Shown in pieces: positions 1-6,097 of a DNA stretch of 13,896 nt (position 1 is its first letter; each line of letters begins with the position of its first letter). The notes beneath the pieces were generated by a model. The model was given only the letters and a program-made list of their open reading frames with translations, was not told the DNA's origin and ran no database searches. Source of the DNA: Dissophora ornata (Eukaryota; Mortierellomycota; Mortierellomycetes; Mortierellales; Mortierellaceae); contig MU617402.1 of NCBI GenBank assembly GCA_025201705.1, positions 1 through 13,896 on the forward strand, read 5' to 3'. A program made the position numbers and the translations under genes.

Positions 1-213
1 GGGGGGGGCAATTGTAATGTGTGAGAGGGAAGGGAAGCAGACCACAGAAAGAGACTAAGAGAGGGAAAGAGGAGTATTCGGTGATGACATGCAACGGAAT
101 CAGGACAGTGGTCAGGCACCAAATACACCAAATAATGAATTGAGCAAAACTGATTTCATTTGGTGGCACCACAACGACTGATTTCTCCAATCACACCAAT
201 CACAGCTAAATTG

Positions 214-231
214 CATGCACACCATGCACAC
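214..231. repeat. Tandem 9-bp repeat (CATGCACAC x2)
   Basis: CATGCACAC occurs twice back to back at 214-222 and 223-231. About 30 bases downstream, CATGTTCC is likewise duplicated at 261-268 and 269-276. Both look like simple replication-slippage duplications in non-coding DNA; no function is implied. Confidence 0.8.
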
Positions 232-623
232 GAGAAATTTTTAGGCTACGGCCCATTCGCCATGTTCCCATGTTCCTAGCACTAACAAGCACGGTCCCAA
301 GTCGCAGCCGCGCAAGCCTGTAGATAGAACGGTGCATGAATGGAGCAATGGGGGAGGGGGGAGGAGGAGGGAGAAGAATGTGTTACCGATGCCACATAGT
401 GGCTTTGTTTAGTGCGGCGACGGTCTGCCGCCTGGTCTTCGTTCGTTTATTGACTATCCCGCGAGAATGGTCGTGCTCTTGCGGGTTCACATATCCCACT
501 AGTGCTCTGAGTTCCTGGGAAAATCCCGCGTTCTGCGAAATTCCGCCAATGTTGTACAGGTTCTATGTCCGCAAGATTCAGAGTTAGAGTGTCAGCACAT
601 ACGCAAGATGTTCGATAAAGCAA

Positions 624-639
624 GCCGCACGAGTGCGGC
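624..639. repeat. GC-rich hairpin, 6-bp stem with 4-nt loop
   Basis: GCCGCA at 624-629 pairs perfectly with TGCGGC at 634-639 around a CGAG loop. AAG at 622-624 could extend the stem by pairing with CTT at 641-643 across a bulge. No gene is adjacent and no role is assigned. Confidence 0.55.
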
Positions 640-806
640 GCTTCTGCATTCAAACGATATCAGGCAGCCTATGTGGGCGCTTAGCGGCTTTGGTGAGAGG
701 GGGGATTGGGATCTGATATATTGCCGATTAATCTTGAAAAGGCTACAACTGCCCTTGCCATGGCGTTGGAACTAGAGATTCCATGCTGGTCGAGCAGATA
801 CTGCAA

Positions 807-820
807 GTGCACATGTGCAC
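807..820. repeat. Perfect 14-bp palindrome
   Basis: GTGCACATGTGCAC reads identically on both strands. It contains CACATG/CATGTG halves that resemble an E-box-like binding site for bHLH proteins. That is a resemblance only; the nearest gene start is about 850 bases away. Confidence 0.6.
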
Positions 821-1669
821 CTTCGCAATATCCTTCCCCGATCTAGGTTGCGCTTGTCTCGCCATAGCCTGGGTCACCTATAACGCACTGCTCTCACTTC
901 CTACTAGAGGTAGATGACTCTTCATCATCGCCTTTGGAATAAAATGACATCAACGTTAGTGCAAAAAAAAAAGGCTCTCAATTGCAACAATTACCGTCAT
1001 ATTGAAACCTCTAAGGCCTTTTGCCGTCGGCTGTGCTCCCGTCACCATGCACAGCGTGCCGAACATTCCTAGATTTCTTGGTATAGTGTACATGAACATA
1101 CAGGCACCATGTTTCCCGTGCTCTTTTACTGTCTCAAGGGGCGAATGGGTCCCATGGTATTGTCTGCTTGCAAAGGGCTCATGTGCTACATGGGCCTTAA
1201 ATGATGATACGCGCATGATGCGCAACCTAGTTGAGATATCGCTCTAGAGCTAAAGCCGAGCTTAACTTGGTAAGGGTGTAGCTTAAGATATGCTGAAGCA
1301 GCATGTGGGGCACAGCGCACTAATGTTTTCTGATGCGTTCATGATACCAACTAGCAGGGCGAGCCCTGACTGGTCGCTGTGATCGCGACTCTCCGCTGCA
1401 AGGAATCAATCCGTGTAGCGCCAACGTATCACATGACGTGAAAGAGCGTACTGTGGCAGCTTTGGATGGATGCTCTCTCAGTCATCATCTCGCCATTGCT
1501 TCTTCATTCAATCGGCATCAAAACGCGACTTCAGGAACACCACGCAACCAACTGCAGGACTCGACAAAACCTAGGCGGGGCCAAAAACTTACACCTCTTC
1601 TTCTCGAATAACAGCAGGCACTTTACGAACAACCTTCATCAACGCGCCATCCCTGAAGAACTTGTCAAC

Positions 1670-2331
1670 ATGATCTACAACATGTACATCTTTGACAGGC
1701 ACTGTCAATGCATCTACTATCACGATTGGCACCGTGGTCACACCGGCAAGAACGCCTTTGACCAACACAGCGACCCCCTCGCTTCCCACCCAAGTGGAGG
1801 CGGTGGAGGATCCACCACAACAACCACAACCATGACAGATCCACGACAGGGCATGAACATGTCACTCGAGGAAGAAGGAAAGCTCGTCTACGGTGTAGTC
1901 TATTCGCTTAGGAACCTTGTCAAGAAGCTTGGAAAGAGGTACAATTGCCTCTATGACCATAAATCCGATTGGGGGAGAGGCGTGTTTCTTACTCTTAACT
2001 GACGCGCCTTTTTAATATATCTTACATGGTTTGGGATTGTAGTAGCCAGGATGGATTTATCGCCTACAAGACTTCGCATTACAAGCTGCATTACTACGAA
2101 ACACTCACGGGACTCAAGCTCGTCCTCAATTCGGACCCAGGCGTTGAGTCCCTTCAGCAAGCATTACGTCAGATCTATACCCAGCTCTATGTCGAGCTCG
2201 TTGTCAAAAATCCGCTGGCGAGCGCCAGTTTGGCTGCCGGCAATGTGAATCCAGAGACGATGGGCGCAGAAGGCTTCAGGAGTGGTGTCGATCGCTTTGT
2301 AAGGTCATTAACCATGTTCGATACCCTGTAA
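1670..2331 (+). CDS. BET5: TRAPP complex subunit Bet5/TRAPPC1, 2 exons, 185 aa
   Basis: Core subunit of the TRAPP tethering complexes, which act as guanine-nucleotide exchange factors for the Rab Ypt1/Rab1 at ER-Golgi and Golgi membranes. Exons are 1670-1938 and 2043-2331; the 104-nt intron has donor GTACAA, acceptor TTGTAG and a branch-like CTTAAC at 1994-1999. The join restores codon 90 (AG|T, Ser). The protein has the longin fold pattern: the N-terminal strand reads NMYIFDRHCQCIYYHDW (residues 4-20), helix 1 reads KLVYGVVYSLRNLVKKL (71-87), then DGFIAYKTSHYKLHYYET (93-110) and a YVELVVKNPL segment. These match remembered human TRAPPC1 and yeast Bet5 closely. It is longer than human (about 145 aa) because of a loop of about 45 residues (23-66) holding GGGGGSTTTTTT at 43-54. 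I chose Met at 1670 because family members begin at this point; an in-frame ATG at 1466 would add 68 residues with no family match. The gene converges on the FYVE gene. Confidence 0.92.
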
Positions 2332-2644
2332 ATGAACGATCCGCAAATAAAGAGCAATGAAAACAGATGCATGACAAGGACTGGGCGTTATCTAGCTCCA
2401 TGGCATACTTTGCATGTGTTTTGCCGTACTTTTGTGGAATGAGAAAGCTAATGATCGACGGATACTAGACCATGAGCGCAAAATGAATCAGTAGACAAAA
2501 TTGGGATGTAACGGATATGCAGAAAATGGAGGATGATTATTATTGTATTCGGGCAGATTTGCTTCGGGATGAGTATCTAGCAGGAAAAATATGATGAATG
2601 TATGCTGGTAGTTATGAATATAGCTGTCCTTCGGATTTCACGCT
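2332..2644. other. Convergent 3'-3' intergenic spacer
   Basis: 313 bases between the TRAPPC1 stop and the FYVE-gene stop, which face each other. Apart from the AATAAA at 2346-2351 I see no gene. On the minus strand an AATAAT-type A/T-rich patch near 2535-2548 may serve the FYVE transcript, but no canonical AATAAA was found for it. Confidence 0.6.
2346..2351 (+). promoter_or_regulatory. Poly(A) signal AATAAA for TRAPPC1
   Basis: A canonical AATAAA lies 15 bases after the TRAPPC1 stop codon, on the same strand. It predicts a very short 3' UTR ending about 2365-2375. Confidence 0.65.
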
Positions 2645-4091
2645 TTAGAATGTGCTCCAGGACCAATCGTGTGGGACAGAGGGCATGGGCATCGCAGCGG
2701 TGTCTAAAAAGTCAACGAGGCAAATAAACAGATTAGCGTTGAAGAACACCCTACATGATGCACACATGTGGAGATGGCGATAATCTTTAGGGGAATTGAC
2801 AATACCTTGGACAGGTCGAGCCTTGATGGCAATGTTATCCGAAGCTGATTTTGGGAGCCGTACGATATCTAATGAGTAAGATTAAAAAATGCAGATCAGG
2901 GGCACGGGATAACGTTAGGGTGAGCATCTTCTTTCAGGATCAAAGATCGACTCCGAATTATGATACTCCTGCTCACTTACCGTCACGACCCATTGCTTCG
3001 CCTGACACAGTGCTGTCTGCCTGCCCCAAGAGACCTTCAGTTTTCCTTGCATTTGAGGGTGACAGCGATCCCCCGTTCTTGGTGGGCGAGGCGTATTCAC
3101 CCGTGATCTGGCTATCCGATACGGATCCGAAGGGATTCCTTGTATTGTTCTGACTGGCAAAGGGAGTGGTAGGAGCAAAGCCTTGCCATTGCTCGAAAGC
3201 CTCAAAACAGCCTGTACAAGCTCTGCTCATGATGCCCATGGCAGGGTTAAAGTCCAATGCTTGGTCAAGTGGAATTGCCTTTGAGCAATGAGCGCTGCAA
3301 AAGATATCGCCGCACCTTAAAATAATAATCAGCAAAACGATCAAACGGCAAATCAGTCAACACATCGGCTCAGGACCCCATGCAGTGGAAGAGATAAGCA
3401 AGCAAAGCTAACGGATCGGCGATTGATGGGAGTCAACAGATGCAGAGGACTTACTTTCTACAGTGGTGCCGTCGGTCGAAAAAGCCGAACTCTCGAAGGC
3501 ACCCTGGCCATGTGCAAACCTGTGTGCTATTGTCGGGCTATGGCGCAAATTAGCGTCAACGTTAATTATCACCAATGGTCGTGTGAGGCCGGAGACTCTG
3601 AACATATGACAGCGGAGCAGGATTCTTTGATGATGGCATTTGCGCTCAGATCTGATAGTTACCTTCCAGTGGGCACGGCTGGGACCAGGACTCACGTTTG
3701 TAGTGTAGCTGCTATTGTGGTCGGACCGATAGGAGTTCACAAGAGGCGCTGAGACAACACGCTGATGGGTCGAGTTGAACGACCCCCTGCGAGCCACATT
3801 CCCAGCTCCATTTGCGGTTCCATTCCCATTCGGCGAAGATGTCACTGATGCAGATTGGAGTGGTCTTTGCGAGTCAACCGTTGGAGAGCCCTGCTGCTGT
3901 TGCAAGAGTCGCTGCTGGTGTTCCCGTTGTTGCTGCTCCAGTACTGCCTGTCGATACTGCGGCGGGAGCTGCGAGTGCTTGTTCTCGATGTCCTGCAGAG
4001 TTGGAGGTGCGTCCACAGCGGCCTGTTGTTGTTGGCGTTGCTGTTGTTTGCACTCTGGTGGGAGCTGCGAGTGCTGCTCGACAGGGGCCAT
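2645..4091 (-). CDS. FYVE zinc-finger protein with polyQ N-terminus, 5 exons, 322 aa
   Basis: FYVE domains bind phosphatidylinositol 3-phosphate on endosomal and vacuolar membranes. Minus-strand exons: 4091-3663, 3537-3455, 3315-2981, 2868-2806 and 2703-2645. Introns are 125, 139, 112 and 102 nt, all GT...AG, with GTAAGT donors for introns 2 and 3 and CGCTAAT-type branch sites in introns 1 and 4. All junctions keep frame. Residues 1-67 are Gln-rich with HSQLPP twice (7-12, 39-44). The FYVE domain spans about 142-215: WKPD (142-145), first zinc pair C151/C156, RRHHCRKCG (165-173), FCSAHC (176-181), IPLDQ (185-189), and the closing pair C204/C207 in SRACTGC. The tail ends PHDWSWSTF. The W-x-x-D and R-R-H-H-C-x-x-C-G signatures are intact. 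The overall shape (disordered N-terminus, one FYVE, Trp-containing tail) recalls yeast Pib2, but orthology is unproven. Start at 4091 has strong context (GCCATGG); an in-frame ATG at 4175 would add 28 residues. Exon 4 is the least certain exon. Confidence 0.85.
3961..4075. repeat. 19-bp direct repeat pair encoding HSQLPP in the FYVE-protein gene
   Basis: GGCGGGAGCTGCGAGTGCT at 3961-3979 recurs at 4057-4075 with one mismatch. The spacing is 96 bases, exactly 32 codons, so the repeat is in frame and encodes HSQLPP twice on the minus strand. CTG/TTG (Gln on the minus strand) trinucleotide-rich sequence lies between and around the copies. This suggests an ancient in-frame duplication within a polyQ region. 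Confidence 0.75.
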
Positions 4092-4296
4092 GGCACTCTG
4101 GGTATTGGTCTTGTCCAGTTCTCCTCTAGTCAGATGCGTGGGCCGTTGTTTTTTGGTGAGAGAATAAATGTCCATGAATGGATGGAATACAGCTGGGGTT
4201 GCGGTGGTGGTGTGGGGTGGAATGAGCGCTTCGCAAGAAACGAGGAGAAGAGGGCAGAGGGTGTGCAAGGGACGGTAACTGCTTGTGATGGGTTTT

Positions 4297-4303
4297 TTTT
4301 ATA
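4297..4303 (-). promoter_or_regulatory. TATA box for the FYVE-protein gene
   Basis: The minus strand reads CAATATAAAAAAAACC here, with TATAAAA at 4303-4297. A start site about 30 bases downstream (near 4268) would give a 5' UTR of about 175 nt to the chosen ATG at 4091. An earlier ATG at 4175 lies within that leader, in frame and in weaker context. Confidence 0.5.
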
Positions 4304-4570
4304 TTGCCGAGGCAAGTCACAGAGCTCGCTGAGCCCCGACAAGGGGGAAAGCGAAAAGAGATCTCCCTTGATGCCGATGCAAAAGCACGATGCTTTTTTT
4401 CTTCTTCATGAGCTGTGGAATACCTCCACTGCAGCTATTGAATTGAAAAAAAGGGGGAGGGACGCAGTTTTGATTGCGCGCTCGGTGGGGGGCAGGTGGC
4501 CCTTGCGTTCCCGCAGGCCTAGCCGTGGTGGACCTCAATTCTGACACAAATCTAGGGGCCTCGCAGCAAC

Positions 4571-4594
4571 AGGATCAAGGATAGGATCAAGGAT
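4571..4594. repeat. 12-bp tandem duplication
   Basis: AGGATCAAGGAT occurs at 4571-4582 and again at 4583-4594, followed by the partly similar GATAGGAT at 4601-4608. It lies in the FYVE-gene upstream region. GATA cores appear in the array, and GATA factors regulate many fungal genes, but no specific role can be claimed. Confidence 0.75.
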
Positions 4595-4718
4595 AGTACA
4601 GATAGGATGGTCCCTTACATTGCATTCTAGAGCCGACTGTCAGCACCTGTCACAGTTTGGAGCCTCAGACTAAACGAAGATCCCCCTTTTTTTTGGTCTG
4701 CTCCACCACGGCGCTAAA

Positions 4719-4725
4719 TATAAAA
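4719..4725 (+). promoter_or_regulatory. Plus-strand TATA box pointing into the FKBP12 gene
   Basis: TATAAAA sits in GCTAAATATAAAAAACC on the plus strand, with no plus-strand protein gene downstream before MDM34 at 6098. A start near 4750 would produce RNA antisense to FKBP12. A donor-like GTAAGG follows at 4772-4777. It could also be a chance A/T-rich element of the minus-strand promoter. Confidence 0.35.
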
Positions 4726-4852
4726 AACCTCCGGGGAAGAGATCTGCATCTTCCTGCATCCATCTACCACAGTAAGGAGAAGGGTCGATTCCGTAACACA
4801 GCTCGTACAACTACACCGACATACGACTGACGTCTATTTGATCGCATTACCA

Positions 4853-4858
4853 TTTATT
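4853..4858 (-). promoter_or_regulatory. Poly(A) signal AATAAA for FKBP12
   Basis: The minus strand reads AAAAATAAATGG here; AATAAA lies about 40 bases past the FKBP12 stop codon at 4900-4898. Confidence 0.6.
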
Positions 4859-4897
4859 TTTAATGTACAATTTTTACGATCATCCTGTACTAATGTA

Positions 4898-5559
4898 CTA
4901 ATCTCGGATCTCCAACAGCTCGACATCAAAGATCAAGTTGGAGAGGCCAGGGATCACAGGTGGCATGCCGCGAGCACCATATCCAAAATCATAAGTGATG
5001 TGGAGGATTGCTCGCTCTCCAACGGACATCAGTGGCACACCTATCCGGCGCGCTGTTAGCTTTGAGTCACTACATATCACATTCCAAGCAGTGGTCAGGA
5101 CAGCAGCAGCAATACCTTTCTCCCAGCCTTTGATGACATGGCCGACGCCGATCTGGGTGACGAATGGCTCTCTACGGTCCCTGGAGGAGTCGAACTTTCT
5201 ACCGCTCTCAAGCTGGATGCATACAGATGTGAAAATAATTATACGACAGATCAGAAAAACGCCGCCTTGTCCAGAATTGAACTGTTGCAGCTCGACGACT
5301 CTTTGATGAACACAGATATAGACCCCCCGCTTACAGTTCCGATATCTAATAGCAGGACATAGCAACGATCGAGCAGTTAGTTCGCATATGCGGCGGATCC
5401 ATCAATGTTGATGGACGAGGGAAAGAGAGGGGAAGGAAAGAGCAAGCACGCGCCGAACCACGGCTATCCCGGGGTCTTACAGTGCATGACGACGGTCTGC
5501 CCTGGCTTGGGGAAGTTGATGCCGTCTCCGGGAGTGATGGTGGTCTTGGTGACGCCCAT
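4898..5559 (-). CDS. FPR1: FKBP12-type peptidyl-prolyl isomerase, 4 exons, 109 aa
   Basis: Cytosolic cis-trans prolyl isomerase and receptor for FK506 and rapamycin; the drug-bound forms inhibit calcineurin and TORC1. Minus-strand exons: 5559-5481 (79 nt), 5345-5335 (11 nt), 5212-5116 (97 nt) and 5040-4898 (143 nt). Introns are 135, 122 and 75 nt, all GT...AG; CTAAC branch sites are visible in introns 1 and 3. The spliced protein is one FKBP domain of normal length (human 108). It starts MGVTKTTITPGDG and ends LIFDVELLEIRD. Ligand-pocket residues known from human FKBP12 are all in place, shifted by one because Met is counted: Y27, F37, D38, F47, V56, I57, W60, Y83 and F100. Exon 2 supplies most of HYIGT (26-30). 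The start is clear from the domain boundary and the ACCAATGG context. It is divergent to MDM34 across 538 bases. In Mucor the orthologue is called fkbA; its loss gives FK506 resistance. Confidence 0.95.
5041..5115 (-). other. FKBP12 intron 3: 75 nt, in frame and stop-free
   Basis: The donor is AAAG|GTATTG and the acceptor GGATAG|GTG; a branch-like CTAAC precedes the acceptor. Splicing joins GWEKG to VPLMSVGERA, the family sequence. Its length is 25 codons and it contains no stop in frame, so an unspliced message would still encode a full-length FKBP with a 25-residue insert after residue 62/63. Confidence 0.8.
5335..5345 (-). other. 11-nt microexon (exon 2) of FKBP12
   Basis: The minus-strand bases ATATCGGAACT lie between an ATTAG acceptor and a GTAAGC donor. 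Joined to the final T of exon 1 they encode Tyr-Ile-Gly-Thr, restoring the conserved HY-x-GT segment including ligand-pocket Tyr27. Without it the frame from exon 1 to exon 3 is broken (79 nt is phase 1; exon 3 begins in phase 0). A CTAAC branch site lies at 5380-5376, upstream of the acceptor. Confidence 0.88.
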
Positions 5560-6097
5560 TGGTGATTTCGATGGAGGGGAGGAGGGAGATCAGGCGCGGT
5601 TGTGGTCTGCATGAGACAACAAAAAACCAAGGACGGGTGAACAGTCCCAGATGCGTCTCCGATTGGCCGTGCCCTGAAAAGGCAATAAGAATCTGTTTGC
5701 TGAAATGTCCAAGCGCAGCGAGGGATGCCAGAGGGAGGGATTCTCTCCATTCGTTCTTTCTGCATCATTGCCCTTCCTTTGCCAGGCAAGCTCGGCGCTG
5801 CATCCTCTACATTCCATTTCCACACAACGCTAGTCTAGGCGCTACGTCCTTTACAGCTCTCGCCTCAGAGTGCACAATCCCTCTGGATCCCGCTCGTTTC
5901 AATTTTTACCTCCCCTTCCTCCTTGCTCCTCCCGACATCCCATGACCTGCAGGTCCAACAGCGATCTCGCAACTCTATCAATCTAATTCACGTAAACTTG
6001 CGGACTTATATACAGCACCGCAGCTGCAAGAGAGAGCAGGAAAGAATCAACAGGCGCACACGACTTCAACAGTCGATCGACAACCCTCTGCTCCGCC
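5560..6097. promoter_or_regulatory. Divergent promoter between FKBP12 and MDM34
   Basis: 538 bases separate the two start codons, which point away from each other, so both promoters lie here. Pyrimidine-rich tracts on the plus strand (5738-5775 and 5900-5940) and a TATATA at 6007-6012 belong on the MDM34 side. On the FKBP12 side the minus-strand leader is also pyrimidine-rich (5565-5595). Short open frames overlap the region on both strands but show no family resemblance. No other gene is seen. Confidence 0.65.
6007..6012 (+). promoter_or_regulatory. TATA-like element upstream of MDM34
   Basis: CTTATATACAG lies about 90 bases before the MDM34 ATG, compatible with a start site near 6040 and a short, purine-rich leader. 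Confidence 0.4.

Larger units (their letters stand above)
1..1669. other. Left flank with no supportable gene (intergenic plus TRAPPC1 upstream region)
   Basis: I see no recognisable protein, tRNA or rRNA here. Open frames exist on both strands, up to about 90 codons at 956-1247, but they overlap each other and resemble no family I know. The stretch holds short sequence oddities: a G8 run at 1-8, tandem 9-mers at 214-231, tandem 8-mers at 261-276, a GA-rich purine tract at 349-377, a GC-rich hairpin at 624-639, a 14-bp palindrome at 807-820 and an A10 run at 963-972. The last 200 or so bases should include the TRAPPC1 promoter and 5' UTR, with a pyrimidine-rich patch around 1590-1608. No convincing TATA box was seen there. 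Confidence 0.6.
4092..4897. other. Intergenic: FYVE-gene promoter/5' UTR and FKBP12 3' UTR
   Basis: 806 bases between two minus-strand genes. It contains a minus-strand TATA box (4297-4303) suited to the FYVE gene, a plus-strand TATA box (4719-4725) facing FKBP12, a 12-bp tandem repeat (4571-4594) and an FKBP12 poly(A) signal (4853-4858). T-rich runs occur at 4292-4300, 4393-4399 and 4687-4694. A plus-strand open frame of about 230 codons overlaps 3855-4544, but it is the antisense of the polyQ coding sequence and is not supported as a gene. Confidence 0.65.

Noticed and set aside
82..180. Box C/D snoRNA candidate: GTGATGA at 82-88 and CTGA at 177-180
   Set aside because: The flanking bases do not form a convincing terminal stem and no clear C'/D' pair is present. 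The short boxes are expected by chance.
349..371. G-rich tract as a G-quadruplex
   Set aside because: Only three runs of three or more G occur (5, 6 and 3), one short of the usual four-run pattern.
336..653. Overlapping small open frames on both strands (83 and 68 codons)
   Set aside because: Low-complexity or unrecognisable translations, no splice or promoter context, and mutual overlap. Chance open frames are likely.
956..1247. Plus- and minus-strand open frames of 81-89 codons over the same DNA
   Set aside because: Neither translation resembles a known protein, and both cannot be assumed coding. No supporting signals seen.
1466..1669. In-frame 68-residue N-terminal extension of TRAPPC1 from the ATG at 1466
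   Set aside because: Known TRAPPC1/Bet5 proteins begin right at the first longin strand, matching the Met at 1670. The extension has no family resemblance and lies in what looks like a pyrimidine-rich leader.
3855..4544. 229-codon plus-strand open frame rich in Leu, Arg and Trp
   Set aside because: It is mostly antisense to the CAG/CAA-rich start of the FYVE gene, which naturally creates Leu/Cys-rich open frames. It has no domain resemblance.
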